Assembly (NCBI GenBank): GCA_017619935.1
Contig: JAFZRJ010000022.1
Span: 1-40,557, forward strand
From: Muribaculaceae bacterium
Lineage (GTDB): Bacteria > Bacteroidota > Bacteroidia > Bacteroidales > Muribaculaceae
Length of the DNA: 40,557 bases
Reading direction: 5' to 3'
Numbering within the stretch: the first letter of the stretch is position 1; the number at the start of each line of letters is the position of its first letter. Positions 15,601-24,578 of the stretch are shown here, in pieces. The notes beneath the pieces were generated by a model, which was not told where the DNA came from, ran no database searches, and was given only the letters and a program-made list of their open reading frames with translations. The position numbers and the translations under genes are program-made.

Positions 15601-15704
15601 AGAGAAATACGAAGTTTTTCTATTTAATTGCCGAAACGCAGCCTAATTTGGACGTGGGAGCGCCATGGTTGGCAGATTTTGTCGGAATATTCATGAGAGA
15701 TGAC

Positions 15705-15717
15705 TGACATAGTGTCA
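15705..15717. promoter_or_regulatory. Inverted repeat upstream of dnaK
   Basis: TGACA-TAG-TGTCA, a perfect short palindrome about 65 bp before the predicted dnaK transcript start. It may be an operator; no known regulator is assigned. No CIRCE element is present. Confidence 0.4.
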
Positions 15718-15749
15718 TAAAATGTCGGTTAATGAGCGCTACATTTTTT

Positions 15750-15775
15750 TGGCATAACTTTTGCAATAATATTTG
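15750..15775 (+). promoter_or_regulatory. Candidate dnaK promoter, sigma-54-like
   Basis: TGGCATAACTTTTGCA (15750-15765) keeps the GG-N10-GC spacing of sigma-54 promoters and most of TGGCAC...TTGCA. A poorer housekeeping reading (TTTG at 15748, AATATTTG at 15768, spacer only 16) overlaps it. Either would give a leader of about 70 nt. Confidence 0.4.
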
Positions 15776-15847
15776 CGGTCACTGACGTTATAAGATGCGT
15801 CGGTGACTATAAAAGTGAAATAATAACATTAAAATTATAAAGAAATT

Positions 15848-17776
15848 ATGGGAAAAATTATTGGTATTGATCTTGGAACAACCAACTCGTGTGTTTCAGT
15901 TCTGGAGGGTAAAAACCCAGTGGTTATACCTAACAGTGAAGGCCGTAACACTACCCCCTCGGTAGTGGCATTCAAAGACGGCGGTGATGGTGAGCGCATC
16001 GTGGGCGATCCCGCAAAGCGCCAAGCCATCATGAATCCCACCGGCACCGTGTTCTCTATCAAGCGTTTCATGGGTGAAACATTTGACCATGTGACTAAGG
16101 ATGTTGAGCGCATGCCTTACAAGGTGGTAGATAACGGCAACAACCAGCCTCGCGTGGAAATTGGCTCACGCCAATACACGCCACAGGAAATCTCGGCTAT
16201 GATTCTTCAGAAGATGAAAAAGACTGCCGAAGACTATCTGGGAACGACCGTTGACGAAGCAGTGATTACAGTGCCCGCTTACTTCAATGACTCACAGCGT
16301 AAAGCTACCAAGGAAGCTGGCGAAATCGCCGGTCTGAAGGTGCAACGTATCGTGAATGAGCCTACTGCAGCCGCTCTGGCTTACGGACTCGACAAGGATT
16401 CAAGCGACAAGCGCATCGCCGTGTTTGACTTGGGTGGTGGAACTTTTGATATCTCCATCCTTGAACTTGGTGACGGCGTGTTTGAGGTGAAATCGACCAA
16501 CGGTGACACTCATCTGGGTGGCGACGACTTCGACCAGCGCATCATCACTTGGCTTGCCGAGGAGTTTATCAAGCAAGAAGGCATTGACTTGCGCAAAGAC
16601 CCGATGGCTTTGCAACGTCTGAAAGAAGCAGCTGAGAAGGCAAAGATTGAACTTTCGAGCCAAACGAGCACCGAAATCAACCTGCCTTACATCACGCAAC
16701 AGGACGGAATGCCCAAGCACTTGGTGAAGACGTTGACCCGTGCCATGTTTGAACAACTGTGTGACGACCTTATTCAGTCCACTATGCGCCCCTGTGAGCA
16801 GGCTTTGCGCGATGCTGGCATGAGCACTAGCGATATTGACGAGGTGATTTTGGTGGGTGGTAGCACCCGTATTCCCGCTATCCAGCAGGTGGTGGAGCGC
16901 TTCTTCGGAAAGGCTCCGAGCAAGGGCGTGAATCCCGATGAGGTGGTCGCAGTGGGTGCCGCTATTCAAGGCGGTGTGCTCAGTGGCGACGTGAAGGATG
17001 TGTTGCTGCTCGACGTGGTGCCTCTGTCGGTCGGTATTGAAACGCTGGGTGGTGTGATGACGAAACTCATCGATGCCAATACCACCATCCCGACTCGCAA
17101 GAGTCAGGTGTTCTCAACGGCAGCCGACAATCAGCCTGAGGTGGAAATCCATGTGCTGCAAGGCGAGCGCCCCATGGCACGCGACTGCAAGACACTGGGC
17201 AAGTTCCATCTTGACGGCATTGCTCCCGCTCCTCGTGGCATTCCTCAGATTGAGGTGACCTTTGAGGTCGATGCCAATGGTATCATGAACGTGAGCGCCA
17301 AAGACAAGGCAACAGGCAAGGAACAAAGTATCCGCATTGAGGCTTCAAGCGGTTTGAGCGATGCCGAAATCCAGCGAATGAAGGATGAGGCAGCCGCCAA
17401 TGCTGCCGCCGATGCCAAGGAGAAAGAGCGCATTGACAAAATCAACCAGGCCGACGCCATGATTTTCCAAACGGAGAAGACCCTTAAGGATGCCGGTGAC
17501 AAGTTGCCTGCCGACCTCAAGAGCCAAATTGAGGCCTCGCTTGACAAACTGAAAGAGGCTCACAAGGCACAAGACTTGGATGCCATCGACAAGGCGACCA
17601 CAGATCTGAACAACCTGTTCCAACAGATGTATCAGCAAGCATCTCAACAGGCAGGACAGCCTGGTGGTGATCCCTTCGGCGGCGCAAATCCCAATGCCGG
17701 AAATGCCGGCCCAGCAAGTGGCGGCAACAATGGCGGCGGTGACGCCGAAGACGTGACCTACGAGGAAGTCAAGTAA
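15848..17776 (+). CDS. dnaK: Molecular chaperone DnaK (Hsp70)
   Basis: A 642-residue Hsp70. The ATPase domain opens [17 protein letters not shown] and carries the phosphate motif [33 protein letters not shown], and [17 protein letters not shown]. The conserved linker reads [20 protein letters not shown], followed by the substrate-binding beta domain and a helical lid. The tail is Gly/Asn/Gln-rich and ends in EEVK, a variant of the EEVD-like end of many bacterial DnaKs. It folds and protects cytoplasmic proteins together with DnaJ and GrpE, neither of which is encoded here. Monocistronic, with a terminator 50 bp downstream. Confidence 0.98.
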   Translation: MGKIIGIDLGTTNSCVSVLEGKNPVVIPNSEGRNTTPSVVAFKDGGDGERIVGDPAKRQAIMNPTGTVFSIKRFMGETFDHVTKDVERMPYKVVDNGNNQPRVEIGSRQYTPQEISAMILQKMKKTAEDYLGTTVDEAVITVPAYFNDSQRKATKEAGEIAGLKVQRIVNEPTAAALAYGLDKDSSDKRIAVFDLGGGTFDISILELGDGVFEVKSTNGDTHLGGDDFDQRIITWLAEEFIKQEGIDLRKDPMALQRLKEAAEKAKIELSSQTSTEINLPYITQQDGMPKHLVKTLTRAMFEQLCDDLIQSTMRPCEQALRDAGMSTSDIDEVILVGGSTRIPAIQQVVERFFGKAPSKGVNPDEVVAVGAAIQGGVLSGDVKDVLLLDVVPLSVGIETLGGVMTKLIDANTTIPTRKSQVFSTAADNQPEVEIHVLQGERPMARDCKTLGKFHLDGIAPAPRGIPQIEVTFEVDANGIMNVSAKDKATGKEQSIRIEASSGLSDAEIQRMKDEAAANAAADAKEKERIDKINQADAMIFQTEKTLKDAGDKLPADLKSQIEASLDKLKEAHKAQDLDAIDKATTDLNNLFQQMYQQASQQAGQPGGDPFGGANPNAGNAGPASGGNNGGGDAEDVTYEEVK

Positions 17777-17825
17777 GAAAGTGTGGGTAAAACAAAATGT
17801 GGCAGGCTTGCCTTGCCACAGCAAG

Positions 17826-17860
17826 AAAGTCCGTGGCAATGAGATGTCACGGACTTTTTT
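17826..17860 (+). terminator. Terminator of dnaK
   Basis: Stem AAAGTCCGTGGCA with TGTCACGGACTTT (one mismatch), a 6-nt loop and a run of seven T. Confidence 0.85.
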
Positions 17861-17904
17861 TGATGATGCCATGTGTGTGGATAGTATATAATTCCGTCTC
17901 ATCT

Positions 17905-17942
17905 ATAAAAAAACATCACCTACGGTCGCCGCAGGTGATGTT
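17905..17942 (-). terminator. Terminator of the bamD-rpoZ operon
   Basis: On the minus strand AACATCACCT and AGGTGATGTT pair over 10 bp around an 11-nt GC-rich loop, followed by a T-run. It lies 24 bp past the rpoZ stop. Confidence 0.8.
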
Positions 17943-17965
17943 GTGCTTTTAATTGAGCGATGCGA

Positions 17966-18298
17966 TTAGAGCTCATCGCGTTCCTTGTTGATGTTGCGAT
18001 AAGCAAGCTTGTTGTCAAGATATTCTTGTGTAGCGATAAGGGTTGGCTTCGGCAACTTCTCATAGAAGCGCGAAATCTCGATTTGCTCACGGTTTTCCGA
18101 AATCTCTTCCAGATTGTCAGTCATGGAGGCAAATTCTTGCAGTTTCTTTTCCAAATCCGACTTCATTTCGCTGGAGATTTGGTTGGCGCGTTTGCTGATG
18201 ATGCACACGGTTTCATAGATGTTGCCAGTGGGCTCAGCCATTTCAACCAAGTCGTGTACGGAAGTCGTTTGCGGTGCGTTAGTCTTTTTGTAATCCAT
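17966..18298 (-). CDS. rpoZ: RNA polymerase omega subunit, Rpb6-type
   Basis: A 110-residue protein matching the Bacteroidota omega subunit annotated as RNA polymerase Rpb6. The core omega signature is NIYETVCIISKRANQISSEMK, like the RxxxxxxxxxRAxQI helix that clamps the beta-prime C-terminus. The rest is charged and helical (KKLQEFASMTDNLEEISENR), ending in a segment specific to this phylum (PTLIATQEYLDNKLAYR). It starts 18 bp after bamD, sharing its promoter, an arrangement I recall from other Bacteroidales. The terminator follows directly. Confidence 0.88.
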   Translation of the reverse strand: MDYKKTNAPQTTSVHDLVEMAEPTGNIYETVCIISKRANQISSEMKSDLEKKLQEFASMTDNLEEISENREQIEISRFYEKLPKPTLIATQEYLDNKLAYRNINKERDEL

Positions 18299-18316
18299 TG
18301 TATATAAAATGATTAA

Positions 18317-19120
18317 TTATTTTCCGTTAACAAATTTGTTGGCCACTTTGAAAATGCCGTCAGCTTCTTTCTTGTAGGAACTGGTGGGGTAGTCGTTGAT
18401 GAATGCGTAATACTCATCAATGACGGTGCGGAAGCGCTCTTCCTTCTTTTCGTCGACACTTTCCGACGCTTCGCGATAGCGAGCCTTGAGCACCAACATT
18501 TCAAGTTGTTCTTTATATTTACTGTAGGGATACTCTTTAATGGCGTTTTTGGCTGTGATGACAGCGCTCTCGTAGTTGTTGCCCATGTAATTGCCCAAGT
18601 TGTAATAAAGTTGGGCATTTTCAAGTTCCTTGAGCACGAGTTTGTCTTGCAGCTCAAAGATGGCGTTTTGTGCTACGGGCACCTTGTCGCTGGTCGGGAA
18701 ATAGTCGAGAAACGCCTGCAATTCCTCGATGGCCTTGATGGTCTCGGTTTGGTCGAGTTGCGAATCGGGCGAGTCGAGATAGTAACCATATCCCGCATAG
18801 TAACGCGCCAGCTCGGCATATTGGCCACGAGGGTAGTGCTGGTAATAACTCTTGAAATAAGTTCCGGCTGTGAGATAGTCTTTGTTCTCATAGTAGCTGA
18901 GCCCTAACAGGTAAAGCGACTCTTCGGCCTTGTCGGTACCTTTGAAAATGGTCACCACGTCTTCGAGCAGAGTGGCAGCCTGATTGTATCGTTTCTCTGC
19001 AAAGGCTTTCTTGGCGTATTCAAACTTGTAGTTGTAGTCGGTGCTTTTTAATACCTTATTGTACTCGCCGCATGAGGAGAGCACAACAACAAGAGCCAGC
19101 AATGTGAAATATTTCTTCAT
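18317..19120 (-). CDS. bamD: Outer membrane assembly lipoprotein BamD
   Basis: A 267-residue lipoprotein: signal MKKYFTLLALVVVL with lipobox LSSC and acylated Cys17. Five TPR-type repeats follow (FAEKRYNQAATLLEDVV, YENKDYLTAGTYFKSYYQHYP, TIKAIEELQAFLDYFPTSD, YNLGNYMGNNYESAVITAKNAI), as in BamD/YfiO. It belongs to the complex that inserts beta-barrel proteins into the outer membrane, on the periplasmic side. The frame extends to 19150 but the -7 box lies there, so ATG 19120 is chosen. First gene of a two-gene operon with rpoZ. Confidence 0.93.
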   Translation of the reverse strand: MKKYFTLLALVVVLSSCGEYNKVLKSTDYNYKFEYAKKAFAEKRYNQAATLLEDVVTIFKGTDKAEESLYLLGLSYYENKDYLTAGTYFKSYYQHYPRGQYAELARYYAGYGYYLDSPDSQLDQTETIKAIEELQAFLDYFPTSDKVPVAQNAIFELQDKLVLKELENAQLYYNLGNYMGNNYESAVITAKNAIKEYPYSKYKEQLEMLVLKARYREASESVDEKKEERFRTVIDEYYAFINDYPTSSYKKEADGIFKVANKFVNGK

Positions 19121-19147
19121 CGTTCGCCTAAAAATTATTTCAGCCCG

Positions 19148-19178
19148 CAAAGTTACAAACTTTTTTCAATACCACCAA
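19148..19178 (-). promoter_or_regulatory. Promoter of bamD-rpoZ
   Basis: Minus-strand TAACTTTG (19148-19155), 20-bp spacer, TTG (19176-19178). It predicts a leader of about 20 nt before ATG 19120. Confidence 0.75.
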
Positions 19179-19251
19179 CCGCTATGCATTGAAAACGTGA
19201 CTCATAACATCTTTTAATGCAATTTAGTGTAAAAGAACGCCCTTTTCGCCG

Positions 19252-19259
19252 TAAATTTG
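19252..19259 (+). promoter_or_regulatory. -7 box of the U32 gene
   Basis: TAAATTTG is an exact match and ends only 5 bp before ATG 19265, suggesting a leaderless transcript. It lies inside the longer frame that begins at 19217. The -33 match is poor. Confidence 0.5.
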
Positions 19260-19264
19260 CAAAG

Positions 19265-21097
19265 ATGAATCCTGAACGCAGACAAATAGAACTGTTGGCT
19301 CCGGCGCGTAACGCACAGGTGGCTGTGGAAGCCATCCGCCATGGTGCCGATGCCGTGTATATGGGGGCCAGTCACTTCGGTGCGAGGGCGCAAGCGGGGA
19401 ATTCGCTTGACGACATTGCTGGCGTTTGTGATTTTGCTCATCAGTTTAACGCGCGGGTCTATGCTACCGTCAATACCATTGTCTATGACCACGAACTCAA
19501 GCAAGTGGAGCGACTGACCCACGATTTGTATCAAAGGGGAGTGGATGCGCTCATCGTTCAGGACATGGCGCTGCTGCGTCTCGACTTGCCACCCATTGCC
19601 TTGCACGCCAGCACGCAGTGTGACATACGCACTCCCGATAAGGCCCGTTTTCTTGAAGCGTTGGGCTTTTCGCAACTGGTGTTGGCTCGAGAACTGTCAT
19701 TGAGTGAAATTGACGCTATCCGTCAGGCGGTGAATGTGCCACTGGAAGCGTTTGTTCATGGAGCGTTGTGCGTGTGTTACAGCGGACGTTGCCAGGCCAG
19801 CCAGGTCATCATGGGCCGTAGCGCCAACCGGGGCGAATGTGCTCAAGTGTGCCGACTACCGTTCGACCTGGAAGATGAACGAGGTCGCAAAATTATGACG
19901 GGAAAGCACCTCTTGTCATTGCGTGATATGAACCAGAGCAGTCATATCGCCGAGATGCTCGATGCCGGGGTTTCATCGTTCAAAATTGAAGGCCGCCTTA
20001 AGGACGTGACCTATGTGAAAAATGTGGTGGCTTATTATCGCCAGGCCATTGACCAAGTGTTGAACGCCCGCCCCAATTGTTATGGCCGATCTTCCGTCGG
20101 AACGTCAACCTATACGTTTGAACCATGTCTGGAACGCAGTTTTAACCGGTCGTTCACATCCTATTTCATCGAGGGACATCCGGCCCCCACCAGTCTTAGG
20201 ATGGCATCTATCGACACACCCAAGTCGCTGGGCGAGTGCTTGGGCCAAGTGCGTCAAGTGAAAGGTCGCGTGTTGCAGTTGGATAGCCCAACCAAATTGG
20301 TCAATGGTGACGGATTGGGCTTTATGGGTGCCGACGGAATGTTTACCGGTGTCCGTGTCAATGAAGTTCATGGTCAAGATATTGTTGTCAACACTCCCGT
20401 TCGCATCACTCCAGGCACTGTGGTTTATCGCACACACGACAAGGCGATGACCGATGTGCTCACACGACCCTCAGCCGAACGCCGAATTAGGGTTGACGCT
20501 TTGTTGGAACTAGTGGGCGACCAGTTGCAACTTACGCTCACCGATGAGCGTGGACATTGTGTGGCTCATGCGATTCCAGCACCAAGCCTCGATGTGGCGC
20601 GTACACCACAGGATGAACGCCAAAGGAGTGAGTTGGCAAAGTTGGGCAACACCATCTATGAGCTTGGCCAATGCACAGTGCCTGGCGACCGTTTCATTCC
20701 AGCATCGCTGTTGGCACAACTGCGTCGCGAGACCGTCGAATGTCTTAACCGGGCGCATCGTGAAGCGTGGGGACGTGAAGAACGCAGAAAGGAACAAAAG
20801 GATGCACCATGCTTTGCTACTCACCTAGAAAGTGCTGACAATGTGGCCAATCATTTGGCCGAGCAATTATACCATGAGCATGGGGTGGAGCAGATAGAGC
20901 CGGCGATTGAAGTTCAGCCCAAGAGAGAGGCCGAGGTCATGGTCACTCGTTATTGTATCAGGCGTGAACTGGGAGCATGCCGTCGTGACAGCGGCTCCCA
21001 CAAACTCCCTGAACGGTTGTACCTACGCACAGGAAGCACACTCCTGTCGGTGGAATGTGATTGTTCCCGTTGCGAAATGCACCTCCGCATCGTATAA
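19265..21097 (+). CDS. U32-family protein, RlhA/TrhP-like RNA hydroxylation
   Basis: A 610-residue protein of the U32 family, long annotated as peptidases or collagenases; characterised members (RlhA, TrhP) take part in prephenate-dependent hydroxylation of 23S rRNA or tRNA. It opens with ELLAPARNAQVAVEAIRHGADAVYMG and has the four-cysteine signature in HGALCVCYSGRCQASQ...NRGECAQVCRLPF (Cys169, Cys176, Cys192, Cys196), which probably binds an iron-sulfur cluster. FKIEGRLKDVTYVKNVVAYYR follows. The size and extra beta domain after about 300 suit the RlhA (YdcP) branch better than the shorter TrhP. The frame starts at 19217, but the -7 box at 19252 favours 19265. The substrate RNA is inferred from length only. 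Confidence 0.87.
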   Translation: MNPERRQIELLAPARNAQVAVEAIRHGADAVYMGASHFGARAQAGNSLDDIAGVCDFAHQFNARVYATVNTIVYDHELKQVERLTHDLYQRGVDALIVQDMALLRLDLPPIALHASTQCDIRTPDKARFLEALGFSQLVLARELSLSEIDAIRQAVNVPLEAFVHGALCVCYSGRCQASQVIMGRSANRGECAQVCRLPFDLEDERGRKIMTGKHLLSLRDMNQSSHIAEMLDAGVSSFKIEGRLKDVTYVKNVVAYYRQAIDQVLNARPNCYGRSSVGTSTYTFEPCLERSFNRSFTSYFIEGHPAPTSLRMASIDTPKSLGECLGQVRQVKGRVLQLDSPTKLVNGDGLGFMGADGMFTGVRVNEVHGQDIVVNTPVRITPGTVVYRTHDKAMTDVLTRPSAERRIRVDALLELVGDQLQLTLTDERGHCVAHAIPAPSLDVARTPQDERQRSELAKLGNTIYELGQCTVPGDRFIPASLLAQLRRETVECLNRAHREAWGREERRKEQKDAPCFATHLESADNVANHLAEQLYHEHGVEQIEPAIEVQPKREAEVMVTRYCIRRELGACRRDSGSHKLPERLYLRTGSTLLSVECDCSRCEMHLRIV

Positions 21098-21134
21098 AGA
21101 ACCTGATAATATGGACTGTTGGCAGTGACGCGGC

Positions 21135-23153
21135 TTAGTCGCTGGCGTCAGTTTTGAGCATGTCCAAGAATTGTATCTCGTCGATAATGGGAATGTTTAG
21201 TTTCTGGGCTTTTTCCAGTTTGGATGGTCCCATGTTTTCCCCAGCCAACACATAATCGGTGGCCTTGCTGATGGAACTCACATTCTTACCTCCGTTTTGC
21301 TCAATCATGGCTTTGTATTCCTCACGGGAATGTTGGGCGAAAGTACCGCTGATGACAATTTTCTTGCCAGCCAATCTGTCGCTGCGGCTGGCCATTTCTT
21401 CCTCACTGAGCGACATCTGCAAACCAGCTGTTTTGAGTCGTTCAACGATTTCACGATTCTTGTCGATAGCGAAGAAGTCCACGATGGACTGAGCGATTTT
21501 GGGACCTATTTCAGGGATGGCCGCCAGTTCTTCGGCTGGCATGGCCATCAGGCGGTCAATGTCGTGCACATTCCTTGCTAGCACTTTGCCCGTAGTTTCG
21601 CCTACGAAGGGTATGGACAGTGCAAAAATGACCCTGGCGAAAGGTACTTGTTTTGATTCCTCGATGCCACGCAAGATGCGTTGGGCACTACGTTCTTGGA
21701 AGCGGTCAAGCCCCACCAGTTGTTCGTAAGTCAGGTCATATAAGTCGGCCACGTCATTCACCAGTCCGTTTTGATGCAGCATCACCGCCACTTCTTCGCC
21801 AATGCCGTCAATGTTCATCATGTGGCGTCCCACAAAGTGCTCAATGCGGCCCGTGATTTGCGGCTCGCATCCCCACTTGTTGGGGCATACCCACGCCGCT
21901 TCACCTTCCACTCTCACAAGCGGCGTCCCACACACGGGACATTCGCTGACAAATTTCAAGGGTTGGGTATCGCTTGGGCGTTGTTTGGTGTCAACACCCA
22001 CAATTTTGGGAATGATTTCACCGCCTTTTTCCACATACACCATATCTCCGTCGTGAATGTCTAATTGGCGAATGATGTCTTCGTTGTGCAACGATGCCCG
22101 CTTGACAATGGTGCCCGACAGTAACACAGGCTCAAGATTGGCAACAGGCGTGATAACTCCTGAACGTCCCACCTCGAATGAAACATATTTGAGTTTGGTG
22201 CATTCTCGTTCGGGGGCAAATTTATAGGCGATAGCCCATCGTGGCGACTTGGCGGTGCTGCCCAGATTCAGTTGCTGTCGAAGGGAATTGATTTTGAACA
22301 CCAACCCGTCGGTGGCTACGGGAAGGTGCTTGCGTTCCACATCCCAGTGGTTGATGAAATCACTTACCGAGTCAATGGATTTGAGGACAGAAATCTCACC
22401 GGTCTTGAAACCCCATCGGCGCAAAGCCTCAACACTCTCGGCATGCGTTTTGAAGGGCAAGTTGTCGCCCAACAGGAAGTAGAAATAGGCGTCGAGTCCG
22501 CGGCGGGCCACCTCAGCGCTATTTTGTAGCTTGAGCGTTCCGGCTGCTGCGTTGCGGGGGTTGGCAAACAGTGGTTCCTCGTTGAACTGGCGTTCTTGGT
22601 TCAGTCGCTCAAAACTGGCCCAGGGCAGTAAGATTTCACCCCGCACTTCGAAACGGTCGGGATAGTCAAGTCCTTCGGGTAATTCCAGCGGAACGGTCTT
22701 GATGGTGATGACGTTAGCGGTCACGTCGTCGCCCTGCACACCGTCGCCTCGAGTGACGGCTTGCACCAGTCGTCCATGTTCATAATGAACCGAAATGCTT
22801 GTTCCGTCATACTTCATCTCGCCCACAATCTCACAAGGCTCACCGCCAAGTCCTTCTTGAGCGCGTCGCAAAAAATCTTGCACCTCTTCAATATTGTAAC
22901 TGTTTGCCAGCGACATCATGGGGCGCTCGTGCGTTACCTGCTTGAATGCCTTGTTAATGTCACTGCCCACACGTTGAGTGGGCGAGAGCGGGTCGGCATA
23001 TTGTGGATAGCTCTCTTCCAAATCTTGCAGTTCACGCATCAGCGCATCAAACTCTTGGTCGCTGATGGTGGGTTGGTTGAGCACATAGTAGTTGTGGTTG
23101 TGCTTGTTAAGAATTTGTCGCAATTCTTGAATGCGTTGTAAGAACATATCCAT
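21135..23153 (-). CDS. ligA: NAD-dependent DNA ligase
   Basis: A 672-residue LigA of normal length. Order of parts: N-terminal Ia domain (HNYYVLNQPTISDQEFDALM), adenylation domain with the nucleotide-accepting Lys114 in EMKYDGTSI, OB fold, a four-cysteine zinc finger (CPVCGTP...WVCPNKWGC), helix-hairpin-helix repeats (MNIDGIGEEVAVML, AIPEIGPKIAQSIVDFF) and a C-terminal BRCT domain (KKIVISGTFAQHSREEYK). It seals nicks in replication and repair using NAD. It is the last gene of a minus-strand run that starts with the DUF2520 gene; the 47 bp before it contain no promoter I can see. Confidence 0.97.
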   Translation of the reverse strand: MDMFLQRIQELRQILNKHNHNYYVLNQPTISDQEFDALMRELQDLEESYPQYADPLSPTQRVGSDINKAFKQVTHERPMMSLANSYNIEEVQDFLRRAQEGLGGEPCEIVGEMKYDGTSISVHYEHGRLVQAVTRGDGVQGDDVTANVITIKTVPLELPEGLDYPDRFEVRGEILLPWASFERLNQERQFNEEPLFANPRNAAAGTLKLQNSAEVARRGLDAYFYFLLGDNLPFKTHAESVEALRRWGFKTGEISVLKSIDSVSDFINHWDVERKHLPVATDGLVFKINSLRQQLNLGSTAKSPRWAIAYKFAPERECTKLKYVSFEVGRSGVITPVANLEPVLLSGTIVKRASLHNEDIIRQLDIHDGDMVYVEKGGEIIPKIVGVDTKQRPSDTQPLKFVSECPVCGTPLVRVEGEAAWVCPNKWGCEPQITGRIEHFVGRHMMNIDGIGEEVAVMLHQNGLVNDVADLYDLTYEQLVGLDRFQERSAQRILRGIEESKQVPFARVIFALSIPFVGETTGKVLARNVHDIDRLMAMPAEELAAIPEIGPKIAQSIVDFFAIDKNREIVERLKTAGLQMSLSEEEMASRSDRLAGKKIVISGTFAQHSREEYKAMIEQNGGKNVSSISKATDYVLAGENMGPSKLEKAQKLNIPIIDEIQFLDMLKTDASD

Positions 23154-23200
23154 AATATATCGCGAAAGAAAGTGGGTGTTGTTTGATGTCGTTTAAGGCG

Positions 23201-23590
23201 TCAGTCAGTCTTGAGAAACGCGAAAAAAACCGCCGCGATGAGCAGCAAGAATGAAACGAAGTGATTCCAATGCAGATGTTCGTTTTTGAAGAAGATCACT
23301 ACAAAGATGGTGAAAATCACCAATGTAATGCACTCCTGTAAAACTTTGAGTTGCAACAACGAGAACGGCCCTCCATTGTCGGCAAATCCGATTCGGTTTG
23401 CCGGCACCATGAAGGAGTATTCAAAAAGAGCGATGCCCCACGAGAAAAGAATGACCGCAATCAATGGCCACCCCGTGGTCACGCCCATTTGTTGCAATTT
23501 CAAGTGACCATACCATGCTAAAGTCATAATCACGTTTGACAACAGCAATAGCGAGATGGTCAATACTCCTGACCAAATAGGTGAGTTCAT
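23201..23590 (-). CDS. DMT-like small membrane protein (DUF486)
   Basis: A 129-residue, four-helix membrane protein: helices at about 7-27, 38-58, 82-102 and 108-126. The charged patch FEYSFMVPANRIGF followed by QLKVLQECITLVIF is characteristic of DUF486, a family within the drug/metabolite transporter group. The transported compound is unknown, and a pair of such short subunits usually makes one transporter. It lies 12 bp after the PepSY gene and 47 bp before ligA, in the same transcript direction. Confidence 0.88.
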   Translation of the reverse strand: MNSPIWSGVLTISLLLLSNVIMTLAWYGHLKLQQMGVTTGWPLIAVILFSWGIALFEYSFMVPANRIGFADNGGPFSLLQLKVLQECITLVIFTIFVVIFFKNEHLHWNHFVSFLLLIAAVFFAFLKTD

Positions 23591-23602
23591 GTCCAGATGC
23601 GC

Positions 23603-24034
23603 TTATTCCACAAAGCGGAACTGGTTGTCGAAATGGAGTTCCGTGGTGTCCGATAAATAGTAGGTGTAATTGCCTTTTTTGTCTTTCTCCATCTTTACAA
23701 TCGATGTGTCAATGCCCTTTTGAGCCATATACATCTTTACTTTCCCATGTACCATGTTGGCGGGCACGGCTTCGGTACCGCAATCTACCATACACCACTG
23801 GCCGTCTTTGTCAAATTTTATAATGGCGCCATTGTCAAGCACGGCTTCGTATGCGGCATTATTTATTTTTTCTTTGCAGGCAGTCACCACTTGAGTGCCG
23901 GGAAAATAGGATTGAATAATGCCATGTGAGAATTTTGGCAGTTTTTCAGGTTGAATCTCTTGTCTTTCACCTTCGGCCCATGCGAATGAAGCTGATAAAA
24001 AGAGGCCGATTAACAATAAAGTCAGTTTTTTCAT
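23603..24034 (-). CDS. Secreted PepSY-like protein
   Basis: A 143-residue protein with a signal peptide (MKKLTLLLIGLFLSASFAWA). The rest shows two similar halves with the PepSY-like pattern used by Bacteroidales: LPKFSHGIIQSYFPGTQVV, YEAVLDNGAIIKFDKDGQWCMVDC, then VPANMVHGKVKMYMAQKG and YTYYLSDTTELHFDNQFRF. Such proteins are periplasmic and of unknown function, once likened to the beta-lactamase inhibitor fold. It lies 31 bp after the KdsC-like gene and probably shares its transcript. Confidence 0.83.
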   Translation of the reverse strand: MKKLTLLLIGLFLSASFAWAEGERQEIQPEKLPKFSHGIIQSYFPGTQVVTACKEKINNAAYEAVLDNGAIIKFDKDGQWCMVDCGTEAVPANMVHGKVKMYMAQKGIDTSIVKMEKDKKGNYTYYLSDTTELHFDNQFRFVE

Positions 24035-24065
24035 TTTTATTAGTGATTATAAGTTTATAAATCTG

Positions 24066-24578
24066 TTACCAACCGAATGCATGGCGCTGGTCAAGCCACT
24101 CGCCACGTGCTTTTAAGACTTGTTCAATCAGGTGCCGTGCCACTCCATGTCCTCCATCGCATGGTGTTACGTAGTGCGCTATTTCCAGCACTTCGGGGCA
24201 GGCGTCGGCCGGAGCGATGGCTGCTCCCGCCGCTTGCATGACCGGCAAATCGGGGATGTCGTCGCCCACAAACGCCACCTCTTGCGCTTTCAATCCATAT
24301 TTGGCAAGCCATTGCTCAAAAACGGGCAACTTGAGCGACGCTCCCAAATAGACATCGGTCATGCCCAAAGCCTGGAATCGCACCTTCACCGCATTCACAG
24401 TGGCTCCGCTGATGATGGCAAGAGGAAAACGGTGCTTGACAGCCAATTGAATGGCATATCCGTCTTTGATATTGACCATGCGCATGGGTTCTCCTGATGG
24501 ATGCAGAGGAATAGTAGATGGTGACAGCACGCCATCAACATCAAACGCCAAGCCTTTTATTTTAGAAAAATCTATCAT
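24066..24578 (-). CDS. KdsC-like HAD phosphatase
   Basis: A 170-residue HAD-superfamily phosphatase without a cap domain, of the size and type of KdsC, which removes the phosphate from 3-deoxy-D-manno-octulosonate 8-phosphate in lipopolysaccharide synthesis. Motif I is AFDVDGVLS, motif II is IISGAT, the motif III lysine is in GASLKLPVFEQW, and motif IV is VAFVGDDIPDLPVM. The KdsC tail ITPCDGGHGV-like sequence is present as VTPCDGGHGVARHLIEQVL. Its ATG overlaps the stop of the DUF2520 gene by four bases. I name it by family only, since Bacteroidota carry several such phosphatases. Confidence 0.87.
   Translation of the reverse strand: MIDFSKIKGLAFDVDGVLSPSTIPLHPSGEPMRMVNIKDGYAIQLAVKHRFPLAIISGATVNAVKVRFQALGMTDVYLGASLKLPVFEQWLAKYGLKAQEVAFVGDDIPDLPVMQAAGAAIAPADACPEVLEIAHYVTPCDGGHGVARHLIEQVLKARGEWLDQRHAFGW

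Noticed and set aside
15600-15847. CIRCE/HrcA operator before dnaK
   Set aside because: No TTAGCACTC / GAGTGCTAA pair is present.
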